Part shown: piece after piece, positions 1 to 9,525 of the stretch
Layout of the letters: every line of letters starts with the position of its first letter
How positions within the stretch are numbered: the stretch's first letter is position 1
Origin: Thermoguttaceae bacterium
GTDB lineage: Bacteria; Planctomycetota; Planctomycetia; Pirellulales; Thermoguttaceae
Reading direction: 5' to 3'
DNA: 64,000 bases
Assembly: GCA_017939795.1 (NCBI GenBank)
Contig: JAGBAA010000141.1
Location: 62,001-126,000, forward strand
Made by a program: the position numbers and the translations under genes
The notes under the pieces: model-generated
Seen by the model: the letters and a program-made list of their open reading frames with translations, nothing else
What the model was told of the DNA's origin: nothing
The model's database searches: none

Positions 1-53
1 CTCCAGGGCAGAATGACGGCCGAAAATGATGGAGAAAACCGAATGCAGAAATG

Positions 54-97
54 CAGGGAAAAAAAGAGTCGGGCTTCGATCGAGGCTCGACTCTTTT
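54..97 (-). terminator. Intrinsic terminator after the TMEM43-like gene
   Basis: The arms AAAAGAGTCG (62-71) and CGACTCTTTT (88-97) are complementary and can extend inward with wobble pairs. On the minus strand the hairpin is followed by a run of T (complement of 59-65). It lies just past the stop codon at 125. The plus strand also has T-rich sequence after the hairpin, so it may work in both directions. Nothing codable is seen in 1-61. Confidence 0.75.
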
Positions 98-124
98 CTG
101 TTTTTCCTCTTTCAGGAAGTCCGG

Positions 125-1834
125 CTAAGCGTTCTTTTTCCCGTTTTTGAAGGCGCAGAAGATGAGAGCGCCGGCAACGAGAAGCAGCGGGATCGCGATG
201 AGCGGACGGAACCAAAGCCACGCGATGGCGATCGTGATGAGCGAGATCGCTCCGGCGAGCAGACCCGCCACGATGTTGGTCGCACCGCCGACCAGACTGC
301 CGAGGAACGGAATGACGTCAGCCAGCACGGAGAGAGGCTTGAAGATCATGCCGAAGCCGATGAACATCAGGAAGAAACCGACTGCACGCAGGATCCAGCC
401 GAACATGCTGTTTTCAGCCTGGGCATTTTCAAACATCGCTTCCATGGTAGTCGTGCCGACTTCCACACGCTCGATCGAATTTCGGTTGATCTGGAACGGG
501 ATCAGTTTTCCGTCTTTTTGGCCGGCAATGACGCTGACGTCGCCGTTTTCGACGTATTCAAACGAGATGCGAACGTCGCCGATCTGCGGATGGTTGGGGT
601 CTGCGCCAATGTAGAAAATACCGTTCACGACCTGCGGGCCAGCGGGAACGGCCTGCTGGACCATGCCGTTTGCCGGAACTGCATAAACCTGAGCCGTACC
701 AGGCTGCGCCACGTAGACCGGAGTCGTGCCGGGCTGAGCTGCGGGCTGGACCATGACCGGCTGAACGGCGGCAGGCTGAGCTGCGGGCTGGACCATGACC
801 GGCTGAACAGCGGCAGGCTGAGCTGCGGGCTGGACCATGACCGGCTGAACAGCGGCAGGCTGAGCTGTAGGAGCTGGAACGGTACTCGTCATGGAGGTCG
901 AGGGAACGGCTTCTACCGGGACGGCGGCCGGAGCAGGAGCAGCTTCCACCGGGACGGCGGCCGGAGCCGGAGCAGCTTCCACCGGGACGGCGGCCGGAGC
1001 CGGAGCAGCTTCCACCGGGACGGCGGCCGGAGCAGGAGCGGCTTCCACCGGGACGGCGGCCGGAGCAGGAACGGTTTCCACCGGGACGGCGGCCGGAGCA
1101 GGAACAGCTTCCACCGGGACGGCGGCCGGAGCAGGAACGGCTTCCACCGGGACGGCGGCCGGAGCAGGAGCAGCTTCCACCGGGACGGCGGCCGGAGCAG
1201 GAGCAGCTTCCGCCGGGACGGCGGCCGGAGCAGGTGCAGCTTCCGGAGCCGGCACGGAGAATTTCTTCCAGTTGCTCTTCTGACGAGCGACTTCAGGTTC
1301 GACCTGGAAATCACCAAGAGTCACGTTTTCCGCATAGTATTCCGTTCCTTCATACGGCATTGGCGGGTTGGTGTGTCCGGCAGATTCTTTGAAAGATGAA
1401 GAATCGATCGGCGTGGAGGACCAGCCGGTAGAGTACGTGTACGTCGTTTTGGTTTCGGTTCCGCCGCCGAGTTTTTTGACGGTTTCGGAACGGCTCTCTT
1501 CCTTCCACTGGAACATTTCGACGTTTCGCTTCAGTTTCAGAGCATTGACGGAAACGGACGGAAAATCCGTATCGGCCAGAACGTCATCGGTCTTCATGGT
1601 GCCTGTCGTGTAGACGAGTTTTCCATCATTGGCGGCATCGACGGCATCGGATTTGATCTCGACGCATTCGCTGGCTCCCTGCTTCAGGGCGCGATAGCGT
1701 TTGACGGTTCGGCCTTCATTCCAGAAAAGAAGGGCGATCGCGACTCCAACGAGAACGAAACCAACGAGGATCCCCTTGAGGGAATCTCCGATTCTGGAAA
1801 ACCAGGATTGAGTGGTCGTTTCTGTGTACGACAT
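125..1834 (-). CDS. TMEM43-like membrane protein with Pro/Ala/Val repeat loop
   Basis: The 569-residue product matches the architecture of the TMEM43 (LUMA) family. One N-terminal membrane helix (about residues 21-38) is followed by a large loop containing conserved-looking TMEM43 stretches, then several membrane helices in the last ~95 residues (about 475-565). The family's role in bacteria is not established; it is thought to be an envelope protein. The start at 1834 is chosen because AAGGAG precedes it at good spacing; an in-frame ATG further upstream lacks this. The loop carries two tandem repeats: ten 11-residue units of the type EAAPAPAAVPV (about residues 198-308) and three 14-residue units of the type QPAAVQPVMVQPAA. 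These repeats are not a family feature that I know of and look like recent minisatellite expansions. With helices on both sides, the loop is probably extracytoplasmic. Confidence 0.8.
   Translation of the reverse strand: MSYTETTTQSWFSRIGDSLKGILVGFVLVGVAIALLFWNEGRTVKRYRALKQGASECVEIKSDAVDAANDGKLVYTTGTMKTDDVLADTDFPSVSVNALKLKRNVEMFQWKEESRSETVKKLGGGTETKTTYTYSTGWSSTPIDSSSFKESAGHTNPPMPYEGTEYYAENVTLGDFQVEPEVARQKSNWKKFSVPAPEAAPAPAAVPAEAAPAPAAVPVEAAPAPAAVPVEAVPAPAAVPVEAVPAPAAVPVETVPAPAAVPVEAAPAPAAVPVEAAPAPAAVPVEAAPAPAAVPVEAAPAPAAVPVEAVPSTSMTSTVPAPTAQPAAVQPVMVQPAAQPAAVQPVMVQPAAQPAAVQPVMVQPAAQPGTTPVYVAQPGTAQVYAVPANGMVQQAVPAGPQVVNGIFYIGADPNHPQIGDVRISFEYVENGDVSVIAGQKDGKLIPFQINRNSIERVEVGTTTMEAMFENAQAENSMFGWILRAVGFFLMFIGFGMIFKPLSVLADVIPFLGSLVGGATNIVAGLLAGAISLITIAIAWLWFRPLIAIPLLLVAGALIFCAFKNGKKNA
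734..859. repeat. Three 42-bp tandem repeats inside the TMEM43-like gene
   Basis: Units at 734-775, 776-817 and 818-859 are nearly identical and start ctgagctgcgggctgg. Each encodes QPAAVQPVMVQPAA on the minus strand. The unit length keeps the reading frame. A partial fourth unit follows. Confidence 0.9.
909..1238. repeat. Ten 33-bp tandem repeats inside the TMEM43-like gene
   Basis: Ten exact-length units begin at 909 and repeat every 33 bp (gcttccaccgggacggcggc and so on). They encode the 11-residue EAAPAPAAVPV type motif on the minus strand. Differences between units are few, pointing to recent expansion or homogenisation. Because 33 is a multiple of 3, several other frames are also open here; those are by-products. 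Confidence 0.95.
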
Positions 1835-2281
1835 GATAGAACTCCTTGAAATTTTGGAAATCTTACGGGCATTGGAATTTATTGTGCGGTACCCTGATGT
1901 CTGCCCGAACACAATTCAGGAACAAAACGACAGTTGAAAACTGATTTTAAAAAAACAGTTTTTCAGACTGGGAAATTTCTTTCTATTTTACGCAGAACGG
2001 AAGGCCTTTGCAAGGGGGAGGAGAGGAAATTTCTTGGAAAAATGGAAATAATTCGAATTTTTTTGTTTGTTGGCGAGACTCCTGGGATGAAAAGTTTTTC
2101 GAATTGGCTATGTGGAAGAAAATAGTTTTTTCTTTTTCGTTTTTGTGGGTTCCTTAAAATTTTTTCAAGACACCCTTGACCCAAAATTTGCGGTATGCTA
2201 TACTGAAAGGAGAGTGCAGGCGGAGACCTTTGAGTGTCTCGCCGTTTCCTTCCGATTCCTACAGATTCCAGGTGCCATAAA
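1835..2281. other. Divergent intergenic region
   Basis: This 447-bp gap separates the minus-strand TMEM43-like gene from the plus-strand esterase fusion. It holds a clear plus-strand promoter near its right end (2176-2204). No convincing minus-strand promoter, small ORF or structured RNA was found. Most of the rest is AT-rich. Confidence 0.5.
2176..2204 (+). promoter_or_regulatory. Sigma-70 type promoter for the esterase-DUF1080 gene
   Basis: The -35 box TTGACC (2176-2181) and -10 box TATACT (2199-2204) are separated by 17 bp. Transcription would begin near 2211, about 70 bases before the chosen start codon at 2282. Confidence 0.75.
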
Positions 2282-4252
2282 ATGAAAAACCTGCCATTTC
2301 GTATTTTTTCCGTCTCCTTTTGGGGAATTTTTTTCGGTTTCCTTTTTTTGATCGGTTGGGGGCTTTTCCCCAATACTGTAGATGCACGCGATCCTGCCGG
2401 TGTTTGGGATCTTGTTTCCCTGAAGCAGGTTCCTGCTGCGGAATGGTCGGATGTCGAGAGACTTTCGTCCGGCGATTCCCATGAGATCCAGACGCAGAAA
2501 GTCTGGTATGCGGGTGAGGAATTCAAGGGACGGCCCACGCGCGTTTTCGCATTCGTTTCGCGTCCTGTCGGCGACGGACCTTTCCCGGGGATCGTGCTGG
2601 TCCACGGCGGCGGAGGGACGGCGTTTCGGGCCTGGACGGAGCTTTGGGCCAAACGCGGTTACGCAGCTATTGCGATGGATCTTGCGGGCCATGAGGTTCT
2701 CGACGACGGTTCCAGAAAACGGCTGGAAGACGGAGGACCGGGACAGGGCGACGAAGAGAAATTCAGCTTTTTTGAAGAAAAGGACTACCGCCGGATGTGG
2801 TCCTACCATGCTGTTGCGGACATTATGCGGGCACATTCACTTCTGCGTTCTCTTCCGTGTGTTGATGCGGAACGGACTGCCGTCACTGGAATCAGCTGGG
2901 GCGGGTACCTCACGAGCATGATCGCGGGGATCGACGACCGATTCAAGGCGGCTGTGCCGGTTTACGGATGCGGTGATCTCGAGCGCAATTCCGTCTGGAC
3001 GGAAAGACTGGATCAGATGCCGTGGCCTGGAAAAGTACGCTGGTCCAGCTATTTCGATCCCGTTCAGTACGTTGGGAATGCGAAATGCCGACTTTTTTTC
3101 CTGAACGGCACGGATGATTTTGCGTATCCGCTGGATATTCACTTCAATACCTACTCGCGCGTTCCACATGCCGATGTTCGCCTTCAGGTCCATATGCCGC
3201 ACGGCCACGAAGTCGGCTGGGCACCGCGGGAAATAGAGGCGTACATTGATGCCGTACTGAACGGAGCACCGGAATTGCCGTGCCTTGGGAAGCTGGACTG
3301 GAAACGGATGCCGGACGGCACGATCTCGGTCTCGGCTCCCATTAAAAGAAACCCGGAAGCTGCTGTTTCTGCGAAACTTCATTTTTCCACGGATGCCGGC
3401 GGTTTTGAAGGAACGAAATGGAAGGTCCGAAACTGGTCGGAGATCCCTGCTGAGATCCGAAAAGACGTCCCGCAGGTTTCTGTTCAGATCCCGCAGGAAA
3501 TCGCAGGAAAGGCTCCTTTGCGCATCTATCTGGAAGTCCAGACTGCGGACGGCTTGACAGTCTCGTCGCACTACGCACACTGCAAAGCGGTCCCGCGTCC
3601 CAATTTTCAGCCTGTTCCGGAAGGCGGGATCCTCCTTTTCGGGAAAGATCCGTCAGGTGTTCTGGTGAACCGTTTCCTTGATCAGAGCGGTGCAGCGGCA
3701 AACTGGAAAGTCGAAAATGATGAGTTGATCTCCGTTTCTGGAAACGGTGTGAATCATGTGCACTCGGACGCCGATTTTCGCGATGCGCTGATTCATGCAG
3801 AATTCTGCCTCCCGAAAAAAGGAAGCGGAAACTGTGGACTGTACATTCACGGTCTCTACGAAATGCAGATCCTGAATTCCGCCAATGCGCGGGAGACCCA
3901 TATGCTGGAAGCCGGGGCGTTTTACCGTTTTGCTCCGGCGCAGGCTCTGGCGGGACTTGGCGGCGGAGAATGGCAGTCCTACGATGTTCTGTATCGTGCG
4001 CCGCGTCGGGACGCTTCCGGAAAAATCGTCGAGAAAGGCCAAATGACGGCGTGGCTGAACGGGATCCTGGTTCAGGACCGGTTTGAATTTGAAGAGGCCC
4101 GCTCGCAATGGCATCCAATGCGCCGACAGAAAACGGACCATATTCAGAAGAAGTGGGAGCATCAGAAACAAACCGGTTTTGCGCCGCTTTTCCTGCAGGA
4201 TCATGGCGAAGCCGTGCGTTTTCGTAACGTCTGGATCAAACCGCTGGACTAG
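2282..4252 (+). CDS. Exported alpha/beta-hydrolase (acetyl xylan esterase-like) fused to a DUF1080 domain
   Basis: The 656-residue product starts with a Sec-type signal (basic MKNLPFR, a long hydrophobic stretch, likely cleavage after about residue 34). The first domain is an alpha/beta-hydrolase of the acylaminoacyl-peptidase/acetyl xylan esterase type: an oxyanion motif HGGGG, the nucleophile motif GISWGG with Ser near 205, an Asp in GTDDFAYP near 275 and a His in PHGHEVGW near 305. From about residue 445 to the end lies a DUF1080 (3-keto-disaccharide hydrolase, concanavalin-like) domain, recognisable by FGKDPSG, YEMQILNS, WLNGILVQD and LQDHGEAVRFRNVWIKPL. It probably removes ester groups from a glycan and acts on, or binds, the same sugar outside the cytoplasm. 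The substrate cannot be read from sequence. The start at 2282 is preferred over an upstream ATG at 2234 because it gives an intact signal peptide. Confidence 0.85.
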   Translation: MKNLPFRIFSVSFWGIFFGFLFLIGWGLFPNTVDARDPAGVWDLVSLKQVPAAEWSDVERLSSGDSHEIQTQKVWYAGEEFKGRPTRVFAFVSRPVGDGPFPGIVLVHGGGGTAFRAWTELWAKRGYAAIAMDLAGHEVLDDGSRKRLEDGGPGQGDEEKFSFFEEKDYRRMWSYHAVADIMRAHSLLRSLPCVDAERTAVTGISWGGYLTSMIAGIDDRFKAAVPVYGCGDLERNSVWTERLDQMPWPGKVRWSSYFDPVQYVGNAKCRLFFLNGTDDFAYPLDIHFNTYSRVPHADVRLQVHMPHGHEVGWAPREIEAYIDAVLNGAPELPCLGKLDWKRMPDGTISVSAPIKRNPEAAVSAKLHFSTDAGGFEGTKWKVRNWSEIPAEIRKDVPQVSVQIPQEIAGKAPLRIYLEVQTADGLTVSSHYAHCKAVPRPNFQPVPEGGILLFGKDPSGVLVNRFLDQSGAAANWKVENDELISVSGNGVNHVHSDADFRDALIHAEFCLPKKGSGNCGLYIHGLYEMQILNSANARETHMLEAGAFYRFAPAQALAGLGGGEWQSYDVLYRAPRRDASGKIVEKGQMTAWLNGILVQDRFEFEEARSQWHPMRRQKTDHIQKKWEHQKQTGFAPLFLQDHGEAVRFRNVWIKPLD

Positions 4253-4270
4253 TCCGGGAGAAATAGCTGT

Positions 4271-4309
4271 CTCCGGTCTGAGGGAATTCAATTTTACTCC
4301 TGACCGGAG
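4271..4309. other. Hairpin after the esterase gene, no U tract
   Basis: CTCCGGTC (4271-4278) pairs perfectly with GACCGGAG (4302-4309) around a 23-base loop, just past the stop codon. Neither strand has a T run after it, so it is not a typical intrinsic terminator. It may be a 3' stabiliser or a factor-dependent end. Confidence 0.45.
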
Positions 4310-4381
4310 GCGGTATTGGATCTCAGAGCTTGATTTTCGGGACTTCTTTTCAAATTTGAATTTTTTCAGCGGCTGACCCCC

Positions 4382-4409
4382 TTGAAAATTTTTCGGCATT
4401 CGGTAAACT
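4382..4409 (+). promoter_or_regulatory. Candidate promoter for the FHA-GAF-sigma54 regulator
   Basis: TTGAAA (4382-4387) and TAAACT (4404-4409) are 16 bp apart. A start near 4416 gives a leader of about 210 bases before the GTG at 4627. The rest of the 374-bp gap (4253-4626) holds only the hairpin at 4271-4309. Confidence 0.5.
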
Positions 4410-4626
4410 ATGAGTAATTTTGTGAATGCTCCAAAATCGATCGGGATGCTTTTAACATTCAGACGAAAATCTGAGTGTATCAGGCACCTCCGGGAAACGG
4501 ACAGAGCGATCGGACTCTGATGGGAAATGGATGAGCCGACTGGTACATCGGCTATTTGTTTTTTTCTTTGAAGTCCGGAGCTTTGTGCGCAGTGAAACGG
4601 AAAGAAAGAGTAAAGGGGGAAACGCA

Positions 4627-6768
4627 GTGAGTGCATCGGCCTATCTGGTTTTTCGGGATGAATCCCGGTGGAATGAAGTGTTTCGGTTGACTTCCGACCG
4701 GATCACGTCCGTGGGCCGTGCTCCCTCTAACGTCATCGTACTTAAGGATGACCGGTGCAGTCGAATGCACGCCATGATCCACTTTGACGAAGAGCAGGAT
4801 GCGTGGTTTCTGAAGGATCTGAACAGTCGAAACGGTACTTTGGTCAATGGACGAAAGGTCGATTCTGAGGCGGAAGTTCGGCTTTCCCCAAATGATGTTC
4901 TGATGTTCGGGCGTTCGCATCTGATGTTTCTGAATGAACTTCGCGAGCTGCCGTCAGAGGAGTCGGATCAGGCATTCCAAATCGCGCCGCCGCAGGATCT
5001 CTCCTCCGTTCGTGTAGACAGTTCCAGTGTGTTGGGAAATTCGCACGTATTTTCCGGCATGATGGAGAATTCTGAAGAGACGATGATCACGTGCCGACGG
5101 GAAAAGGCGCGGCTTCTGGAGACTGTGGATCATGAATCGGCCAATCTTTCCAATTCGGCAGGAAAGCGCATCCGGCGTTCTATCGCGAATCTTTGCCGGC
5201 TGGCGATCGAGATCAATCGGGCAGGCGATCAGAAGGCGAAGCTGGATCTTGCGCTTCTCTACCTTTTGCGTGAGCTTCCGGTCAGTCATGCTGCGGTCCT
5301 TCTGCTTCCGGGACCAAGTGTGGAGAACTTTCCGATCGCCTCATTGGAGGCCGCTGCCTCTCAAATCGCGCCGAATCTGCGGAATGTGCGCGTTTCGCCG
5401 TACCAGAAGGTTTCGGACTATCTGGCGCAGACGGTGCTTGAATCCCGTAACGCGGTCATTGCACGCCACGTAAAGGGGGACAGTATCCTCGGGCGGCGAA
5501 ACAGCGAAGGGGAAATCGAGACGACCAGCGTCATCTGTGCGCCGATTTTTACGGAAAACCGACGCTGGGGGATCCTTCACGTTTACTCGACGGATTCCCG
5601 GAAAGTACCGGATGTCCAGGATCTGGATTTTACGCTGGGAGTCGCGGAGATCCTGGGGATCATGTTCGAGAATCTTCGGGAGCAGAATCAGCTGACAGAA
5701 AGTCTGAATCGTGCGCAGAACGAGAATGCGGCACTTCGAAAACAGCTGGGTGTCCGCAGCGAGATCGTAGGCTCGAGCCGGGCCGTTCAGGAAATTACGG
5801 AGCAGATCGCGCTGGCGGCGAACAGCCGGGCGACTGTCTTGATCCATGGGGAAAGCGGTGTCGGAAAAGAACTGGTTGCGCGTGCGGTCCACTACTCGAG
5901 TCCGCGTAAGAAAGCTCCGTTCATTTGCCTGAACTGTGCGGTACTTTCAGAGGATCTGCTTGCCAGTGAACTTTTCGGGCATGAACGCGGGGCGTTTACG
6001 GGCGCGACGGAGCGGAAAATCGGAAAATTTGAAGCTGCGAACGGCGGGACGCTCATGCTTGACGAGATCGGAGAGATGGGGCTGAACATTCAGGCTAAAT
6101 TTCTCCGTGTGCTGGAAGGGCATCCGTTTGAGCGGGTCGGCGGGACGAAGCCGATTTCCGTCGATGTGCGCGTCATTGCTGCGACGAACCGCGATCTGGA
6201 ACAGGAAGTCATGGCGGGCCGGTTCCGCAAGGACCTTTTTTTCCGACTCCGGGTCGTTGGGATCCTGGTCCCGCCGCTGCGTCAGAGAGTCTCGGACATT
6301 CCGATCCTCGCGGAACATTTTTTCCATCTTTTCCGGACGGAAACGGGACGGAAACTGAGCGGATTTTCTCCGGAGGCGATCGCACGGCTTCAGAGCTACG
6401 CATGGCCGGGAAACATTCGGGAGCTGAAGAACGTTGTGGAGCGTGCTGTTGTGCTGGCTCGCGGTTCGCGGATCGAAGCGGGAGATCTTCTGCTTTCCAA
6501 TCTTGCGGCCGAGTCCGGGGCTTTCATGGATCCCGGAATGGCGGGGCAGAGCGGAGGAATGGGGAGCTTGGGCGGTTTTTCTGCGTCGGCGGTTGAAGAG
6601 TTTCGGCCAATGGCGTTGGAGGAGATCGAGCTGGAGCACATTCGCCGAACGTTGGAATTTACCGAGGGAAACAAAAGCCGCGCGGCGCAGCTTTTGGGGA
6701 TCGAGCGGACGACGCTGGATCGAAAGATCCGGAAGATCGAAGCGTCCTCAGGGAACTCAGAACGCTGA
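4627..6768 (+). CDS. FHA-GAF-AAA+ sigma-54 activator with Fis HTH
   Basis: The 713-residue product is a transcription activator for sigma-54 RNA polymerase. An FHA phosphothreonine-binding domain (about 5-95) shows GRAPSN, SRMHA and [14 protein letters not shown]-like sensor region follows (about 160-330). The AAA+ module (about 375-610) has Walker A GESGVGKE near 408, the sigma-54 contact motif GAFTGA near 454 and Walker [11 protein letters not shown] Fis-type helix-turn-helix ends the protein (about 672-702, [11 protein letters not shown]). It is likely switched by Ser/Thr phosphorylation of a partner read through the FHA domain. The GTG at 4627 is preferred because of the AAAGGGGGA just upstream and because the FHA fold starts right after it; an in-frame ATG at 4531 is the alternative. 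No clear -24/-12 target was found in the window. Confidence 0.9.
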   Translation: MSASAYLVFRDESRWNEVFRLTSDRITSVGRAPSNVIVLKDDRCSRMHAMIHFDEEQDAWFLKDLNSRNGTLVNGRKVDSEAEVRLSPNDVLMFGRSHLMFLNELRELPSEESDQAFQIAPPQDLSSVRVDSSSVLGNSHVFSGMMENSEETMITCRREKARLLETVDHESANLSNSAGKRIRRSIANLCRLAIEINRAGDQKAKLDLALLYLLRELPVSHAAVLLLPGPSVENFPIASLEAAASQIAPNLRNVRVSPYQKVSDYLAQTVLESRNAVIARHVKGDSILGRRNSEGEIETTSVICAPIFTENRRWGILHVYSTDSRKVPDVQDLDFTLGVAEILGIMFENLREQNQLTESLNRAQNENAALRKQLGVRSEIVGSSRAVQEITEQIALAANSRATVLIHGESGVGKELVARAVHYSSPRKKAPFICLNCAVLSEDLLASELFGHERGAFTGATERKIGKFEAANGGTLMLDEIGEMGLNIQAKFLRVLEGHPFERVGGTKPISVDVRVIAATNRDLEQEVMAGRFRKDLFFRLRVVGILVPPLRQRVSDIPILAEHFFHLFRTETGRKLSGFSPEAIARLQSYAWPGNIRELKNVVERAVVLARGSRIEAGDLLLSNLAAESGAFMDPGMAGQSGGMGSLGGFSASAVEEFRPMALEEIELEHIRRTLEFTEGNKSRAAQLLGIERTTLDRKIRKIEASSGNSER

Positions 6769-6794
6769 GTGTGGGCGTTTGAAATCGAAAAACG

Positions 6795-6831
6795 GGGCAG
6801 TTCCGGAAAGATTAGGAACTGCCCTTTTTTT
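6795..6831 (+). terminator. Intrinsic terminator after the sigma-54 activator gene
   Basis: GGGCAGTTCC (6795-6804) pairs with GGAACTGCCC (6815-6824), followed by seven T (6825-6831) and then ATG. The stem is perfect over 10 bp. Confidence 0.9.
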
Positions 6832-6872
6832 ATGTGCGGAGCAATGGTGTCGACTGGCGGATCGAGCAAACT

Positions 6873-7508
6873 TTACGCTCTTTTTTCGCCGACCCCGCAG
6901 AGCCATCCGTTTTGGGTATCGTGAGTCAGTGCCGTGACGGAAAACCCGCTGCGTGTGAGCAGTTCGCGGAGTTCTTCCGGGGCCGGGCAGAACATTTCCA
7001 GTCGGCGTGCGATCTCGGCATGGCGTTCGCTCATGGAGCCGCCGACCATTTCCAGCACGGTCATGAAACGGCCTCCCGGTTTCAAAACACGGAGAATTTC
7101 CGCGAGATCTTTTTCCGGATCCGGCCAGAAATAGAGGCTCTCGACAGAAAATACGGAGTCGAAAAAACCGTTGGGGAACGGAAGTTTCGAGACTCCGCCG
7201 CAGTGGAAGCTCATTTTGCCGGCGGAAACGTTTTCCGCGTTGAGTTCTTCTGCGGACTGGATCGCGAGCGGTGAGACATCGCAGCCAAAGAGCTGGGCAT
7301 TGGGGAAACGCTCTGCGAGTTTTTTCAGAGCCGCACCGCCGCCGCAGCCGACGTCAAGGACGGTTTGACCGAATTCCGAAATGTGCGAGAATCCCCACTC
7401 TGTGAGCCGTGCGTGGGAGCGGTTCATCCCTTCGATCATTTGTGTGCCGAGTACGCCTTCCGGGAATCGCGCATTGCGGATGAGATCAAAATCAATTGGT
7501 TTTTCCAT
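6873..7508 (-). CDS. Class I SAM-dependent methyltransferase
   Basis: The product (211 residues from the chosen start) has the Rossmann methyltransferase fold of the Methyltransf_11 group. The SAM-binding motif I is VLDVGCGGGAALKKL, followed by an acidic turn FGCDVSP, and the post-motif LPFPNGFFDSVFSVESLYFWPD. A conserved LKPGGRF block sits further on. Small-molecule methylation is likely but the substrate is unknown. Start choice is uncertain: ATG at 7508 gives a normal length, and ATG codons at 7562 and 7538 lie in frame upstream with no better ribosome site. It stands alone, convergent with the regulator gene. Confidence 0.8.
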   Translation of the reverse strand: MEKPIDFDLIRNARFPEGVLGTQMIEGMNRSHARLTEWGFSHISEFGQTVLDVGCGGGAALKKLAERFPNAQLFGCDVSPLAIQSAEELNAENVSAGKMSFHCGGVSKLPFPNGFFDSVFSVESLYFWPDPEKDLAEILRVLKPGGRFMTVLEMVGGSMSERHAEIARRLEMFCPAPEELRELLTRSGFSVTALTHDTQNGWLCGVGEKRA

Positions 7509-7655
7509 CGTCTTTTTCTCGTCTGGTTTTTGAGGAAACATTGGGGACGTTTTTGAGTCCATTTCCGATTTCGTTTGAGAGATTTTAGCGTTTTGCGGTC
7601 GGAATGTCAAGGGGGAGCGGAGCGTTTTTCCTGAAACGAAATTCCGCACGCCTAC

Positions 7656-7684
7656 TTGACAAAATGGGGTAAGTCAGGTAAAAT
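7656..7684 (+). promoter_or_regulatory. Sigma-70 type promoter for the membrane protein gene
   Basis: TTGACA (7656-7661) and TAAAAT (7679-7684) are separated by 17 bp, about 75 bases before the start codon. Confidence 0.75.
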
Positions 7685-7759
7685 TGAATGAAATAGCGGT
7701 GGAGAGACCTCAGGGGATGCATTGAAGACACGGCTGGAAATCGTATTGGAGTGGAATCG

Positions 7760-9493
7760 ATGATGGAAATTTTTGACGTTGTGGTATTTTTTTTGTTCGT
7801 GGGACTGTTCATTGCGGGCATTGGAGTCGTGCCGGTCTATATTTCGCGGGAACTGTCTCGCGAATGGAAGCAGAGAAACCTGAATATCGCGCCCATGAAG
7901 TGGCGTGAAGCGGTTTCCATTTTGCTTGCGGTTGTGTCTTTTGAATTTCTGCTCCATCCCCAAACCATGCTTTCCTGCTTTCCAACAGCCGGTTTTGCCT
8001 GCCTTCTTTTTTTATGGCCGATGCTGATTTTTGCGGTGGGAGAAAGCTGGAAGCGATGGAGGCTTTCGCTTGTGCTGATACTCATGCTGTGGGCAGTGGG
8101 GGCACGGTGCCTCTACACGGTACCGAGCGGATTTCTTGTTCTTTTTATTCCGGGACTTCTTCTGCTTCTTGCCGCCTCGGTGAATGGGCAGCGTGTGCCG
8201 CTTGAGAGAGACGGATGTGCCGCATTTCTCTTCGCTTCGATAGTCGGGGCATTTCTCAGCGTGTTTCGAATTGCGGCCTGGCCGTTTCGGGGATTCTTTT
8301 TTCGGAAAGGGAATCTCGTAAATCTCGCAGTATTTACTGTGCCGGCGGTTCTGCTGCTCGTTTTTGGCACGCTTTTCTTTTTCGCGAACTGGGACCTGAA
8401 AAATTTGGGCTGGATGGTGAAAAAACTGGAGAACGTGCTCGAGGGGATCTTCCTTTCATCTTCAGGCTCGGATGAATTTGTGGAGTCGTGTGCCGTATGG
8501 TTGGCCGTTGGTTTGGGGTTTGCGGGACTGATTGCGGGGAAAACGTGGAAAAATGTCGGCAGGGATGCGGAAAATGCGGTTTCGGGAGAGCGTGAGGTTT
8601 CCGGGATCTTCTACCAGACCGCGCGCAATTCACTTTGGGCACTTTGCGGACTTTTTGCGCTGGATCTTGTTTGGGAGGTCGGTGTACTTGCGTCGTGGGA
8701 TCCGCCTGCAGATTTCTGTCTCGGAACGTTTTGCCATGAAGGGGCCGCGTGGCTGACGGCCGCGCTCGTTTTGACCGTCGGAGTTCTTTGGGGAATCTTT
8801 GGCCGGAAAATGGAGAAAAATGCGCAAAGTGCGTTTCTGGAAAAACTCGCATTTTTCTGGCTCTTCGAGAATCTTCTGCTTGTCGGAGCCATTTTCGTCC
8901 GTCTGGGGATCTACGTGGACCACTCCGGCCTGACGTGCTTGAGGATGGTCGGATTTTTCGGTACGGCCGCCGTCGGTGTTTGGCTGTTCTGGGCGTTTTT
9001 CCTGATTGCGAGGCGTGAAGGAATGGCTCTGATCTGGAACCGGTGTACGTGGAGTTCGCTCGCGATCATCTGGCTTTACCTGGTCCTGCCTGTCGATGCG
9101 TTCGTTTGGCGCGTCAATACTTCGCGGATCCTCGCGGGAGACCGTGCGCCGCTTCTGCACATTTCCGAGCAGTGGATCTCGGATGAGGGACTCGTACAGA
9201 TGATGCCGCTTTTGTGTTCAGAGGATGAGAGTATCCGCGAGGGGGCGGCGGCTGCGATCTGTTCGTGGATCCCCGGCGTGTACTTTGACGCGGACTCTTC
9301 ACTCCGGTGGCCGGAAGACTGGCGGCAGTATAATTATGTGGAACGGAGTCTGCGCGAGCAGGTCATTTTCTATGCGCCGTGGCTGAAGGCTGTGCGAGGT
9401 GCACAGTACGGGATCCAGGCCAGATTTCGCGAAAAGGCGCGGGAAGTCTATCCGACGGCAGGTCGCAGAGATACCGAAACGGATCAGGAGTAA
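7760..9493 (+). CDS. Polytopic membrane protein, DUF4173/DUF4153-like
   Basis: The 577-residue product has about ten to twelve hydrophobic helices spread over its first ~460 residues, then a soluble tail of about 110 residues. The helix pattern and the block LLVFGTLFFFANWDLKNL resemble DUF4173/DUF4153 membrane proteins, but I cannot confirm that without a profile search. The tail contains a short stretch, LLCSEDESIREGAAAAI, that resembles a HEAT-like helix. Function is unknown. ATG at 7760 is preferred to the GTG at 7751 because ATTGGAGTGG gives a better-spaced ribosome site. The stop is 32 bases before the glycerate kinase start, so the two are probably cotranscribed. Confidence 0.7.
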   Translation: MMEIFDVVVFFLFVGLFIAGIGVVPVYISRELSREWKQRNLNIAPMKWREAVSILLAVVSFEFLLHPQTMLSCFPTAGFACLLFLWPMLIFAVGESWKRWRLSLVLILMLWAVGARCLYTVPSGFLVLFIPGLLLLLAASVNGQRVPLERDGCAAFLFASIVGAFLSVFRIAAWPFRGFFFRKGNLVNLAVFTVPAVLLLVFGTLFFFANWDLKNLGWMVKKLENVLEGIFLSSSGSDEFVESCAVWLAVGLGFAGLIAGKTWKNVGRDAENAVSGEREVSGIFYQTARNSLWALCGLFALDLVWEVGVLASWDPPADFCLGTFCHEGAAWLTAALVLTVGVLWGIFGRKMEKNAQSAFLEKLAFFWLFENLLLVGAIFVRLGIYVDHSGLTCLRMVGFFGTAAVGVWLFWAFFLIARREGMALIWNRCTWSSLAIIWLYLVLPVDAFVWRVNTSRILAGDRAPLLHISEQWISDEGLVQMMPLLCSEDESIREGAAAAICSWIPGVYFDADSSLRWPEDWRQYNYVERSLREQVIFYAPWLKAVRGAQYGIQARFREKAREVYPTAGRRDTETDQE

Positions 9494-9525
9494 TTTTAAT
9501 GGGGAAATGGAAAGAGAGGGACCTC

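Noticed and set aside
909-1238. CRISPR-like array
   Set aside because: The repeats abut with no unique spacers and encode protein in frame, so it is a minisatellite.
26-1399. Long plus-strand ORF across the TMEM43-like repeats
   Set aside because: It is antisense to a well-supported gene and stays open only because the 33-bp repeat has no stop in that frame. The coded product is low complexity (RDGGRSRSSFH repeats) with no ribosome site.
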